The notes: generated by a model not told the origin, from the sequence alone. A DNA stretch of 64,000 bases from Sphagnum compactum (GCA_965153455.1 OZ234501.1:15054855-15118854); one strand, 5' to 3'. Counted from the stretch's first letter, positions 36,257-48,819 are shown. Program-made: numbers and translations.

Positions 36257-36270
36257 GCTCGACAGTCAGA
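35530..36270 (-). repeat. Three tandem copies of the first coding exon of the cysteine synthase
   Basis: Exon-like units at 35,608-35,679, 35,819-35,902 and 36,194-about 36,275 share flanks ('gcaaatgtttggt.acc', 'gatctcaacttc'). Each has an ATG and ends in a phase-0 donor: [11 protein letters not shown]|gtacca, [13 protein letters not shown]|gtaacc and [13 protein letters not shown]|gtaaat. The first two also have clean acceptors (cttgcag and cttgtag) and stay open through the exon. Any of the three could join LIGWTPLV in frame. They could act as alternative first exons or, if spliced in series, as a repeated N terminus. Confidence 0.7.
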
Positions 36271-36412
36271 ATATGTTCCGAAAGAAGCTGTCGTACTCCA
36301 AACCTGCTGGAGACAGACTCTAGAAATAGGAACCCAACCAGAACGCTCAACCTGAGCCCGAGTTCTTCTTCTTCTTGCGCGCAACTTACACACACTACTC
36401 TACTAACACACA

Positions 36413-36480
36413 ATCTCTCTCTCTCTCTCTCTCTCTCTCGCTCTCTCTGTCTGTGTCTCTCTCTCTCTCAAACCTCAGCT
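36413..36480 (-). promoter_or_regulatory. (CT)n tract in the presumed promoter/leader of the cysteine synthase
   Basis: About 60 bp of CT/GA repeat lies about 150 bp upstream of the outermost ATG. GA/CT tracts are common in plant core promoters and leaders. No TATA box was fixed. The assignment rests on position only. Confidence 0.4.
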
Positions 36481-36499
36481 GCTTTTCAAATTACACGCA

Positions 36500-39400
36500 C
36501 ACCTGAATTTTTCAATCCAATGGACTAGACTTTAGTATACTTCACATGCAATTTAGTTAGTCCATATATAGTCTACCTCACATGATATTTGGGATGTTAA
36601 ACTTGCAATTGATGGATCACTTTGAATACTGTTCAGGAAGAGAGCTTAGAACATTCAAATCCTTCCTTCGTGAGATCTTCCCCTTCCCCACAACTTCCTT
36701 TGCTCAACAAATGACGCAACACTTGAATGGCTCGATACTCATGGAACACTATTTAATCACACTTTTGGACCCACCCATGAGGTCTTAGTAGCATCATAAT
36801 GCACAAATGGCACAATTTCTTTGTTTTTTAAATGCTTGATTACATGGACAATTGTCAATGACATCGCTTCTCATGTCTATCTTTTTCCCCATCCATGACG
36901 TGTAAACTGTGTGAACTCCTTCACACACCCACGTGGACATATGATGACATCTCTTCATATCTCATGTCAACATTTGGTACTCCATGTGGTTTATATATCA
37001 ATTGACATAACAAAGTCATATGGCATGTTTGAATTTCTTCCTCACGTTACTAGATGGAGATGTTTTGTTAATGATTTTGTATATTAGACAATTTCCTAGT
37101 AGAACCCATTGTGCATGCTTTGTTCCTTCCATGCTTTTTGCCTCTTCAACCACACCCAAGCATATTCAAATTGGGCTTATTGAAACTTTCTTATTTTTAA
37201 AATTGAATATTTCAACAAAATATGCCAATTATCAAGCATAGGTATGATATTTTGCATTATGACCAATAATTTTCCAAGGAAGTTTAGTAAGAATTTATGC
37301 CATTGGACTCCCTTACCATGAAATTATTGTGTTTTATTCAAATCGTGTACATCGTTCTAGAGAACTTGTCTTGTCATAATTGCATGGATTATGTATTGAT
37401 ACATTGCGAATGATGATGCATAAAAAACTATGGATGATGATGAATCAACAACATGAACTATATGAAAAACAGCTCAAAATCGCAAAGTGAATTTCATCCA
37501 TAGATGATGAAGAACAATAATCATGGATGTTTGTTTGTTAAAGATGAGTGAATGAATTTATTTCATTGCATTATGCTTCAAAAGAACTCTGAATTGAAAT
37601 GCAAATATTAATTTTAATGGATGCAAGTAAACTACAAATTGGGGCCTTTTCCCCAGTAATGGTTGAAGGTGTTCTTTTGGGGTTGGCATGGCTAATCATC
37701 TTATATGGCAACCTAAAGTTTGATCTTACAACACTAAAAAAGAACACAATCTATATATCACATTAACCAACTACAGCCTGAAGAAAAAGGTATGTCTTGA
37801 TACATATGTATTATTTCATTTTCTTAAAAGTGGAAACCTAGATATAGATTGGTACTAGTTTTGGTATCAAAGAACCAACTAGATTGGTATGACCTAAGAT
37901 AATATACTAGTGACTAGTCTCATATTGGTACTTGCTTGGTTGGGACATGGGTATTACGAGCCTTATACCAATACATATTTGGTAGGGACTTGAGGTAATA
38001 TCAACTTCATTCTAAGGTTGTACCATTCTCAATATTAAGTATGTACTAATATGATCCAGCCAAAAGTCAACCTTGGACCCTAATATTAAGACTAGGCTAA
38101 AATGAATTTTTTCTAAAAATCTAAATTTACCAATATGAAAATGAAATAATATTTTAAAGAAGATACAATATCAATACCATAACAACTTAGGAACATCAGT
38201 ATTAATTAAATTATTTTCAAATTACTAAAATTTTAAGAATTTATTGCACAAATTGTCAAAATTTTAGAATTGGTAATGGCAAGTAAGTGCAAGTGCCATT
38301 CACCTTCAAATTAGGCCTATGATCTGATGCAAACTAAAGAAATGAAATGCTACCCATTTGATGAGATTTCTTGATTTTGAAAATCATTGTTTCCTAATTC
38401 CTCTAGGGAACTGGTTGATCATTGTCATCTCCATTCAATCACTAGCTTGAGAGACTTTTATGAAAATTCTTAGTACGCAGTTCAAGGGTAACCTTGGTTT
38501 TTTTTAAATTGTTGCAAAAAGAGTAACCAAATTGGGAAAAAGAAAATTTTATTCCTCACTGGGTGAAGATGGCTAGCAAATTTGTTGCTCTTTGATATGG
38601 TTATGGGAGTATTTTTCTCTTAGTGGCATATTGGACCTTCTTGGCAAACAAAAATCAAGAATTCATGTAAAAGCCACATGCGAACAAGAACTAAGAAATG
38701 TATGAAATATGATGTGCATCAAAATGGATGAAAATAACATGATTCTCTTTTTCATTCAAGATGTTGAAAATATAAATATTTTTTAAAATTTAAGACAAAA
38801 ACATTGAAAATAATATTTAATTTGTTGAAGCACATTTTAAAAACTTAACTAATTTTTTGGTGCCAAAGTGCAAAAAGTTATTCAGGTGTTACAATACCAA
38901 GTTGGTATGAAGTTTTTTTTAAAGATCCAATACCATCACTAGAGCTCATATGTTCAATAGCTGATATTGACCGAACACTAATCTTTAAGCTTAAGAGAAT
39001 GCCCTAGTAGTAATGCATTACACCTTGGACCTCAAGGTTCTACCCTTGGTTCATAAGGGTATGAAGGCATTACATTGTGCAATAATTAAGGCTAGCCCAT
39101 ATTAATGGGAAGCCTTGTTGTACATGCTCATCCTACACAGGGAAATTTAACTTGTAGATTATGGTGTTTAACTTTGAGTTTCAATTTGTAAGATTCCATA
39201 TTTCATTTAACCTATTGCACATGTTTTCTTATTATACATTTGAATTCATTTAAAGACTAGTCATGGACCCCTACATGTCATTGGCCAAAGTATATTAAAC
39301 GGCATCTTGGACAACACATCTAGACATCTGGACATCCCAATATATATTTTTTTGAAATGGGTTCCATTGGCTCAAAATTTGTTAAACAACAAATGTGCAC

Positions 39401-39659
39401 ATCATTCACTGAGGGTTTTTTTTTGACAATACCAAAACTGGAAAATGGGAGGGGATGGATTGGGAAGGTTATGATGGGGTCATATATATATATATATAAA
39501 CACGTATCTAAATACATAGATTTTAATTCCAATGATAATGATTCATTTGAGTTGATTTTGGTATGATAACTTTGAGTTCCATAAGTTGTACATTGAACAA
39601 TTTTAAATTAGAATTTGTTTAACTCATTCATTTTTTCAAATTTGTGTTCTTTTAAAGTT
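36500..39659. other. AT-rich intergenic DNA, no gene
   Basis: Short frames only. The region 37,840-38,060 and the stretch 38,890-38,960 both contain many 'ggtat' and 'atacc' words in opposite orientations ('ttggtactagttttggtatc', 'acaataccaagttggtat'). This could mark an old TIR element of about 1.1 kb, but its ends were not found. An (AT)n tract lies at 39,482-39,498. Confidence 0.35.
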
Positions 39660-39830
39660 TTTTTTTTTTCCAACACCATATTCACAAGAAGATTTTGAAA
39701 TTCCTCTCCACCAATTTGCATCTCATTTTTTTTCAATTGAATTTGAATTCAATTCAATTGAATCTTAATCCAATTGTCGAATTGAATTAGTTAAATCGAA
39801 ATTCAATTCAATTCAATTTGCATTATCATG
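39660..39830. repeat. Dispersed repeat with CAATT-rich core
   Basis: 'tctccaccaatttgcatctc' followed by many ATTGAATT/CAATT words. The same arrangement occurs at about 31,800-31,910. It ends 'tcaatttgcat' in both places. Confidence 0.6.
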
Positions 39831-40084
39831 TTATTCATGCCTCAACGTCATATAGAAATAAATTATTGTTTTTCATTTCAAGATCATTTAGAACTTTTTT
39901 TTTTGCTCTACAAGGATATTTATTTTCCTTTGTATTTCCAATGCTTTAGTCTTGCATAAGGAGATTTCATTGCATGTCACACATTGCATCATATCATTAT
40001 TATTTATTAGGTAAAATTCATTTATATCAAGGTTATTTCAAGATGTTATGTGATTGACATATGAACATCTATTGTTTAATTAGG

Positions 40085-41070
40085 CTTCATGTGAATATGT
40101 TGACATTGTTTAAGAAATTATTCGTAAAAGAATATATTTTATGCAAAAGGCAAGAATAAAAAATAATATTTTTGCATTTAGTATGTGGAAACAACCATGA
40201 TGGAATTGTTTTGATATTATGCATTGTCCTCAATCTCTTCTTTATTTTAATTTTTATTTCATAGATCATAAATTGTATAAATTTGTGTGATTTCTTGCAT
40301 TTATATAAATATTAAATGTGAATTATATGCACAAGTGAAAACACATAACAAATGTGAAAACACATAATGATTCAATGAAAATGTGTTTTAAACACAAAAT
40401 AAGAATGAAAGTTAATTATAAAATTAAAGATATTAGAATTGTGTAGAGTTGTGTTTTTATCATGTAAATTATGATTTTTGATGGAGCATGCATTTTCATG
40501 AGTTTCCTATGTTTGGGCATGCACATAATTTTTTTATTTTTCATTGTGGTTTGCATGCACTTACTTAAAATGTTACACAAGTGATATTCACCTCATTATG
40601 TGTGCACTATGTGAAAAGAAACAATTGAAAGAATTTATAGTGGGGTAAAAAAGAAAAGATGTATTATCTCTTTAATGTTTTGTTTTCCCCAATATTCTTT
40701 TTGCTAAAAAGTTATATTGATATTTTTTTGACCATTTAATTAAGTTTTATGCATTATATCATTACTATATAACACATCATATGATCTCAACTCATTTATA
40801 CCTTTAGAAACATGTTTTAAGTGACATCCAATTCATATTTCAAAAGAAAGAAAAAATAACTTAAACATTTAAAACATACATATTTGTCAAATTATTTAAC
40901 CAAGATGAAGCAAAAAATAATAATTTAAAAATGCAACGATACAAAAAAAATGATGAAACAATGTTTGGAAAAGTATATTTGTGAATAATATTATCCTTGA
41001 AATCCACATTTCACATTTTTTTGTCTTATAACATCAAACTTCAACAAAATTGACTAAGGATTCCTAATGA
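40085..41070. repeat. Dispersed repeat family, copy 1
   Basis: Two blocks, 40,085-40,270 and 40,735-41,070, match 54,700-54,915 and 54,915-55,215 in the same order and orientation (for example 'atgttgacattgtttaag', 'catgtgaaaacaaccatgat', 'catttatacctttagaaaca', 'tccttgaaatccacatttc'). The intervening 460 bp are missing in the other copy. On the minus strand both copies encode a related short peptide (TMHNI...SWL.PH.KCK.I), but no intact gene. Confidence 0.65.
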
Positions 41071-42432
41071 GTATTTACAAGGCATTACACAAGAATAACA
41101 ACTTTATTTGAGCTTTAAATAATGTGAAGTTCATGCTTAAATAATGTGAAGGGCTTATATTCATGCCCTTCCCCTACGTAAAGCTCAAAAGTTTTTTTTG
41201 CAACTTCCACCATTTTCTTTCCTTTGAAAGTACATTTGATGTTGCAAGATCCCGTGTCTTTTTTCCTCCATCAAAATCGGATCCCACAATGCCACCTCCT
41301 CATCACTGCAAGTTGCTTTTGCTATAAAGTGGATCCCATGATGCCATCACTTTCAAGCTTTCAACATATTTTGGTGTTCCTTTTTGTGTTTTGAATCAAG
41401 CATTTCTTTTCATTTCTTGTTTTTGCGCTTCCTCCTTATGCATCTTTGCATCAATGTTACTTCTATGTTTATTTGCATCGATGTTAATTTTGTGCATCTT
41501 CTTTGCATGGGTGTTGTTTTGATGCTTTGTGTGCATCTTCATCGCGTTGTTGTGTAATGCACTCCCTTAGTTGGTTTTGTTGTTGTTGCATTTCAATGTT
41601 GCACTAGTCTAGTATGTATTTTTTCATTTATGTTTGTTTCACATCTCATTTTGTGCTTCTTCGCATTTGTGTTAATATTACAATGTTGCATGGGTGTGGT
41701 GCTACACCTATGACTTCATTTTGTTGTTGTAGCTCTATGGTTGTCGTTGGCATGTCCTTCATTACATAGTTGCAATGCATATAGGTTTAAATTGCCAAGA
41801 TTTGCAACAATCTCCATGGTTGTTCCTACATCATGTCTTCTTCATTATAGTTGTTCATGCATCACAATTGTCTATGCTTCACAATTGTTCATGCATCATC
41901 GTTTTTTTGTCTCGTAGCTACTTGCAACAACTTCTTTATTGAATCATTTTGTAATTTTTTGTTTGTTTTTGCTTATATAACTTGTGGTGTTTTTTTCTAG
42001 TGTGTTTTTTTTGTGTGTTGTTTACAAGCTCCTTTGTTTTATGATTACAACCACACAAACATTAGCGATAGTTTTCTACTTTGTTTCTTCAACCGTTTTG
42101 CGATTTTTTTTTCTTTATGATTTTTTTATGTTGCAGCATTTTATGTGTGGGGATGTCTACAGCTTTGTCATTTTTGCTTTTTTTTAAAAAACAAATTGTT
42201 ATGATGTGTGTAGATTTTTTGTTTTCTATTTTATGGTGCAAGTGTTAGAGTTCAATTTTTCATTCTTTCTTTTCATGGCACAATTTTTTCCACAACATAG
42301 GTGTTTGTGTGGTTACAACCATGAACATGATTTTAATCCTATAATGTAACTCTTCCTCTATCCTTTATTTTTTTGTTTATTTATCCCTTATCTTATTATG
42401 TTTGTTTCTAGTTCTTTTTTGTCTATATACTT
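41071..42432. other. T-rich intergenic DNA, no gene recognised
   Basis: Repeated words such as 'ttgcatc..tgtt', 'gttgttgttgc' and 'tcatgcatca' give a low-complexity look from 41,390 to 41,960. No domain or element boundary was found. Confidence 0.35.
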
Positions 42433-43167
42433 GTGTCTTTTGCAATGTCTATTCTTCCTACTATAATTGGTTGCGTTGTTTTTTCAAATGTTGATGATGT
42501 TATAAAAGATGTGTTGTTTACATTTAGTATACCTTGTCAATTCGTTCATATTAATGTTTATAGTTCCTCTTCTTGTGTTAGTGATTTGATGAGATCTATA
42601 AATGGGTTTGAAACTTTTGTTCATTGTTTTGGTAGTCATGAATTGGTTACTAATTCTTCTATTGCTAATTATGTCTTTGATATTCTTGAATTTCATCTTC
42701 ATGAAGCAAAACCCAATTTGTTCAAGGGCATTTTTTAACCATATATCTTTCTAAACCTTGATGAATTTGGTTGTGATTTTATTATTCATGTTTTTTACCT
42801 CTCTTGTTAATTCTTCTACATTGTGTTATCATTTTCCTCCTAGTTTATATTCTATTATTTGTTCTTCTACTTTTGTTTTTGTTTTTTCTACATATGATTG
42901 TCATGTGTTTCCTAGCCTTGATGTCATGGTTTTTGGATTTGAACATGGTGAGGGGACAGACCATGAATATTCAAAGAGCTTATTCCCAAGAGCAATTTTT
43001 TTTATCTTGATGAGAAAGAGCTTGAAAATATGAACAAAGAAGGTTGGAGAGTCAACAAACATGTTGAGCTTTGGATGAATAATGTTTTTGATCAATGGAG
43101 AGTCTTTGATGGTTTTGACATGAAAAAATCCATTATCAATATTTCAAAAGATGAATCTTATGTTTAA
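42433..43167 (+). pseudogene. Degraded coding-like stretch, family unknown
   Basis: A 101-codon frame at 42,433-42,738 (containing SDLMRSINGFETFVHCFGSH) is followed, after several stops and frame changes, by 'FYLDEKELENMNKEGWRVNK' and 'HVELWMNNVFDQWRVFDGFD' (about 43,000-43,140), ending at a stop near 43,167. Amino-acid usage in these segments is far less biased than the surrounding T-rich DNA would give by chance. The W...F..WR...G.D..KSI pattern recalls the N-terminal domain of tyrosine-recombinase-related proteins, but that is a guess. I cannot assign a function. Confidence 0.4.
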
Positions 43168-43368
43168 AATCTAGTGGACACATGTTGTCTTTTTTTGTTT
43201 TGCAAGTTATAAAATAAAATGATAACTTATATCCTCTAACTAAGTATGGCGTCCTCCCATCTTTTGGTTTGCATGCTTTTGTTTTTATTTGCAAATATTG
43301 TTTAAGGTTTAGGATTTTTTACATTACTTTAAACCTTAAACCCTATATTTACCCAAAATGATTCTATT

Positions 43369-43370
<2 letters not shown>

Positions 43371-43415
<45 letters not shown>
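43371..43415. repeat. (AT)n microsatellite
   Basis: An uninterrupted AT dinucleotide run of about 45 bp. Confidence 0.95.
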
Positions 43416-43420
<5 letters not shown>

Positions 43421-44540
43421 ATTGTTGTTTTGTTTGGAAAATCTAAAAGGTCTTCCTCTACATAAAGCACAACATTTATTTTCCATTCACATTTTTGTTT
43501 TTGCCATTTCTTTTCGACTTAATGCAAACTACACTTAGTAGCATCCATCATGTTTTTTCTTTATAGCTATGATGTTTTAGCACCTAAATATGAAACCCTA
43601 AACTTAATATGTGCTTGTTTTCTTATTGTTTTATGCATTTTCATTAGTTGTTTATGCTTTTAATTGGACCTTTTTTGTTTCGTAGCAATTATACATTCTA
43701 TAGTTTGGATGTTTTTTGTAGTATCCAATCTTTTATATGAGGTATTGGAAGGTTGATAAGGTAGAAGCAATAACAATGTATTGTGGAATCAAATGAAGCG
43801 CCTGTAGTTCCTTTTAACATTTTCACAAATGCGGGGTATCATCATGTGAACAACAAAGTTTCAAGTAGTTGATTTTATCAGAACTTTTTTCAAGTTATAA
43901 ATGCAGTGATGTTTTGTTTTGTGCAAAAACTTTCTCTAGGTGAATGAATCACTCTATCACCATGCTTACATATTTGTTTCTTAGAATTCAAGATCTTAAA
44001 AGCTTTAATTTGAAGTTTGGATATTTTTACATGAGGAATTCTTTCATACTTGGAGGTGTTCTGTGAGCCATGGATTATAATTCATTAAATTGTTAAGCTT
44101 TAGTTCCATAACTTTCCTTAGTAATAATGATTTGATCCTTATAAACCTCCAAGTAATGATTATTAATAGTTGAATTAGCCTTTGGATATTCCTAAGCGTA
44201 GATAACTTCTTTATTTAAGATAATGTAACGCTTAGTTAGTTTTAGGACCTAGTAAACCTTTTAAAGTGCATTATTCTTTTAGGTTGTAGAGAGGTGCAAA
44301 GGGATGTGGAATTAGATGTGATTTAATTGATATATTGGGAATACAAGTCCATAATTAACATTAACACTTCGCCATGACAATATTAAATTAGTTTGTAGAG
44401 TAATCTTCGCGCACTAGTGATGTACTTGTAAGAATTCTAGGATGCAGTCCTAATACATCCTTATTTAGTTTCCACTTCTATTAGAATCAAAATCAAACTT
44501 AAGTATTAACATTACAACTTAATAACCGACTTAAAGGGGA
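43416..44540. other. AT-rich intergenic DNA, nothing recognised
   Basis: No open frame of note and no element ends seen. Confidence 0.4.
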
Positions 44541-44544
44541 TAGA

Positions 44545-44915
44545 TCACAATTGCAAAAAATCCAGAATGCGACGAATGGTGCGAACTAGGTATTCGACTT
44601 GATACTCCATGGAAAGGGGGTTGATTGGGCCTCGTAGCCAACGATAATGGCCATCAACGAGAACCCAAGTTCGACAATGAAAACGAACATCGTCATCTTC
44701 ACATTGACACTCTTCAAACCTTTCCAGCATGGCTCCACAAGCAGGAACAAATTCTAAATAGATTGCTAAGGCATGTGGGTTAGGAGATAATCGACGATCC
44801 CATGTCAAACGATCAACTTGAGTGCGCACCACTCACTTGGACGATTCTTCTTCGCGCGGCCGTTGAGAAACACTCACATCAAGTGGTGCTTCTTCAAACT
44901 CTTCCTATTCTACTG
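44545..44915 (-). pseudogene. Unidentified coding-like ORF with an upstream in-frame stop
   Basis: The 95-codon frame (44,545-44,832) has balanced composition in AT-rich surroundings, with conserved-looking features: WDRRL, CGAMLERFEECQCEDD, FHCRTWVLVDGHYRWLRGP and two Cys pairs. Upstream, the same frame reads EEFEEAPLDVSVSQRPREEE up to a TGA that could derive from CGA by C-to-T change, so the ancestral protein was longer. I do not recognise the family. It may be a transposon-derived or captured gene piece. Confidence 0.45.
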
Positions 44916-46240
44916 GCCATAACTAAAATTTCATCTGCATCAACAAAAACTGAAGGGTAACCGAACCAATTTGGCACTTGCATTCGAGGGGACCATTATT
45001 TTTATTCAAGAAATTAGGGTAGGCGTGAGGTGTGGTAATGACGGCAGAACTTCGTGAGAAGCCGAACTTCCTTGTTCCAATGAATTTGTGAAGCCCAAAT
45101 ATTGACGGTGGATCTAGAAGTAGATGGGAATCCTTCTAATTCCAAATTTCATTCTAATTTACTATGTACTACATAATTAATTAGTACAGGGTAAGGAATA
45201 ATAAGGGAATGTTAAAAAAGTAAATGGTGCACGGAAAGGTTACTACTACCATTGAATTGATTTAATCAAATGGGAACTCAAGGATGTTTACTTATTACTA
45301 CCGGTAAATTATCCTAGTAGTTAGTTACTTAGAATAATTAGGATGAAGAAGTAGGATGTTAAAGTCGAATGGACGAAATTGACAAGGATGGAGCTTAAGA
45401 ACCTCATCAAGATGTCCAAGATAGGAAAAAGGATGAGTCCTCCAATTCCATTGGTCATGAGGATTATCATCCTATTTGATTGGAGAATGGAACTTTCCTC
45501 GTGTTTCATTGGGCATAAGGATTTTCATCCTAATTTCCATAGGAGAGACAATCATTTTCAATTCTCATTGGTGCATGAAAGATGAGGGGGCCATTGATTG
45601 GAGGGAAGGATTTCCAAACTTCCATTGGACAAGGAGAACAAGCTTAAGGAGGGGTCGAGGAGTCTTACCAAGGAGAGAGGAGTATCTTGTGTTTTGGGAA
45701 AGGAAAAGGAGGAAAATGAAAATGTGAGAAAGAAATTAGTTCTTATGTGGAAGGTTGTTGTTCATTAAAAGGATGTGTGCAAACAAGAGCATGGAAGGAA
45801 GTTATGTGTAACAAGTACTTGAAGTGGAGTTCATGAAAGGATTTCCATGACAAAGCCTCTGGATTTTTATTTAAAATAGTTGTTCCTCTCAAATCAACCG
45901 TTGGATTTGTATCAAACTTAAAACAATTTTAGTTTAGGAGGTGTAGAAGGTTTTTTCAAAATTTCAGCATCATCGGGTTCGTTGTAAGGGAGCTACAGTT
46001 ACCGGAAGTAGAGGGGGTCGAAATTGTTTATTTTTTTCCTTACATCTAGTCAAAATAGTTTTTAGCTCCGAGGCATAACTCTTGATTTAAAAAATAAAAA
46101 CTTATAAGATTTTGTAACCTTGCTCCTTGTTAGAATAGCTTTTCAAAAATCCAATGCATGTTAGATTAGGAGGTTGTATGAAAATGTTATGACGAATGGA
46201 GTGAAGGGGGTTCAACTATCAAGTGTGACATTGAATGAAC
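44916..46240. other. Probable retroelement-like non-coding DNA
   Basis: The 45,860-46,220 stretch (caaccgttggatttgtatca, aaatttcagcatcatcgggt, agctacagttaccggaag, then a weaker second pass) has the look of plant LTR or leader sequence, like that at 1-1,480. 45,350-45,560 contains repeated 'ccattggtcatgaggat.atcatcct' style wording. No LTR pair or coding domain was found, so this is a weak call. Confidence 0.3.
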
Positions 46241-46689
46241 ATCAACATAATGCTCGTTCACATTCCATCATGGTGAGTTATGATTCTCCCACAATGTCTT
46301 CGTATCTTCCAAGTGAACACAACGCATTAGAGTTTTAGTGAATTTCATTACATTATATTGAATCACCTTTACTTGTTAGATTACAACTACATAGTAGTTC
46401 CATTCCCAGGTGGATTTTTTTGTGAGTGCATATCTGCATGTGGAAGGAGTGCAAGAATTCCTCACATGTTCTAAACTCCATGTTGTGGCTTTTGATGAGT
46501 TTGATTTGTTAGTATTACCTATTATTGTCATTTTGAGGTTTTGTTAAGAGATTTCCAAAAATTAGAGGATAGATAAAACACGTTTTGCAAATTGGCATTG
46601 ACTTGTTATTATTGTCCAATTTCTATTGTGATTGAGAATACAAAGAACTTGTTCATCATCACTTGATTACTTGGCTTATTGACAAACCT

Positions 46690-47396
46690 GGGCCACATCC
46701 ATTGTCTTTGCACCCCAAGCTTAAACGGAGGGCTTTGGATGACCTATGGTTTACAACTAGTCATATTGGTTGGAATCAACTCTACTTTATTATGAACAAG
46801 TTGATTGCTGATTTCCTAGATTTATAAGAAAAAATTCTTGTTTAATAAGATGGGCTGAGGTGTTGGAATTATGCAGATGGAGGAAGCATTTATTCTTCAA
46901 AAGTATGGTGTGAAAGTAAAAAACCACATGGATCCCATTTCCTATGGTAAGTAAGTTTCCAAACTATTTTTCATTTTTTATTTCAAACCATTCTTGAATT
47001 ATTTTTTACTTGTGTTTGAATGTGTGTAAGTTTTGTTTAATGATATGGTTTATTGCGTTTGTAGGTGTAATCATATCAATAAAAATTTGTGTGATAGAAC
47101 TATGCAGTGAATTATATCAAGAAAAGAACCTTGTGCATGTTCTAGATTTCAATGAAGGTGAATCTGGATGTGCCATGAATTTTGAAGATGCTTTCTAGAA
47201 TAACATGTTTGAAAAAGAGCTTCTCAAGTACAAGGACCACTTGGATGTGATCTTCTTGTGTTGCTCAATTGAAACTACCAATGTGAACATTGTTTCTGGT
47301 CACATCTTCAAACATTTAAGTGATTGCCCTATTAACATTATATATGTTGTTGATCCTATGGTTGTTCCTACCTTAGGAACACCAATCAAGCTTTGA
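46690..47396 (+). pseudogene. Degraded coding-like region, family unknown
   Basis: Segments in one orientation read like exons. HPKLKRRALDDLWFTTSHIG lies near 46,710-46,770, MQMEEAFILQKYGVKVKNHM near 46,874-46,935 with a good donor (cctatg|gtaagt), and an acceptor (tttgtag|gtg) at 47,065 leads into VLDFNEGESGCAMNFEDAF. One TAG follows, then 47,205-47,396 continues in the same frame (HLDVIFLCCSIETTNVNIVS, ending VVPTLGTPIKL). Several stops occur in the first part. I do not recognise the protein; the regular exon signals suggest a once-spliced gene rather than a transposon. Confidence 0.4.
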
Positions 47397-47589
47397 GTTT
47401 GTTTTTTTCATTTTAAATATTTGACACTTTGACAAACATTTTTACTTTGTTTCCATTGCATACCTTGTTGTAACACATGCATAACAAAGGATTTAGGGGA
47501 GAATTGTGGATAGGATGAAAAATCAAGGTAATGTTTTGGATTTCATGAGGAAGCCCAAGCCTTGGGTTGGGCTATTCAATGACTAATGA

Positions 47590-47960
47590 TGTTATGGGGT
47601 TGGGCTTTTTGTAATATTATTGGTGTTGGTTGATCAATGGGATATTTTTTGGGTGGTTCTTGGGTTTGATTTGTAGACATGGTTGATGGGAGGTTTTCAG
47701 GGAACATTGTGTTGAATTTGATTTGTTTTTGAAAAATGTTGGGATTTTCATAGAGATTTCAAATGGGGTTAGGTTGTTGAGAGACTAGGGATGCCACGAG
47801 GTTGGTGTCTTTGCAATATTATTGGTGTGGGCTGATCAATGGGAGGTTTTTTGGGAGCATTGATTCTTGGGTTTGATTTGTAAATGTGGTTGATGGAAGG
47901 TTTTCTAGGAGCATTGCTTTGGGTTTGTTTTTGGAAAGTGTTGGGATTTTGATTAGGTGA
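47590..47960. repeat. Tandem duplication, unit about 210 bp
   Basis: 'aatattattggtgt.gg.tgatcaatggga' through 'ttcttgggtttgatttgta' and 'gttgatgg.aggttttc' to 'gttgggatttt' occurs twice in tandem. A following stretch (48,000-48,185) has three copies of a 65-bp motif around 'cataggagtgca...attttgatcctct'. Non-coding. Confidence 0.6.
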
Positions 47961-48185
47961 GTGGAATCCAGATAAGATAACATTGAGAGATTTGATCCAT
48001 AGGTTTTTTCAAATTAATCCTTTTTGTAAGTGAATTCAACATAGGAGTGCATTTTGATCCTCTCACCTTGGCTTTTCGTTTTACTCACCATAGTAGTGCA
48101 GATTGAGTATTTTGGTCCTCTAACCTTAGTTTCTATTCAACATAGGAATGCAAATGAGTATTTTGATCCTTTCAAGGTGGTTTCT

Positions 48186-48819
48186 GTTTATTTATATAAG
48201 TTATATTCATAAGATATGTGAACTACAGTCAATGTAATAACTTCTTACAAATTCGGTTCTAGGACATTGGGGTTATATGCATGGTTCACCGTCCTGCTAG
48301 CCTTTACATACACAGCAGCATACTTCTCCAAGAAAGAGAAAGAGTAGGATGAGGCCCTAACATGGGGGCCTTCCTGAAATACACAGCTTGCACCATCCCC
48401 CCCAGTGTGCATAGCGTGACAAAAAGAACCAGCTGAAAGAGAACCAAGAGGCAACACCTTCCACACATGGGCCTTACCCAGCCTAAACAACCAGCTGAAT
48501 TTTCTTTGATGATGAAGAGACATTCAATGTCGTACATAACCTCAGGTCATGGAGCTTCGGTCCAGAGTATTCAGAGCTGATTTTAGCAACAATTACCATA
48601 CCATTTGCCTGATCCCCTTATTGAAAACATTACAGAAGGGTATGAGAATTTGGAGCATAAGAAGTGACTATTGTGTAAGAATATCTCCAGAAGTAAGGAC
48701 ACTCCTACAACCTAACAAGATGAAGGGATAAAACCCAGTAGACTCTTTAATTCTAGTAATCTTTCATTACTAGCAGTCACTACATAGTACTGATGGGGCT
48801 GCCCCATGAACTTAACTTT
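48186..48819. other. 3' flank of the eL43 pseudogene, no gene
   Basis: A 92-codon minus-strand frame (48,245-48,523) has no known domain. It could be part of a 3' untranslated region or an unrelated transcript. Confidence 0.35.

Noticed and set aside
37840-38960. Possible 1.1-kb TIR element with ggtat/atacc words at both ends
   Set aside because: No alignable terminal sequence or target duplication could be found, so not called as an element.
48245-48537. 92- and 77-codon minus-strand frames downstream of the eL43 remains
   Set aside because: Two overlapping frames of the same strand, neither with a known domain; more likely 3' flank.
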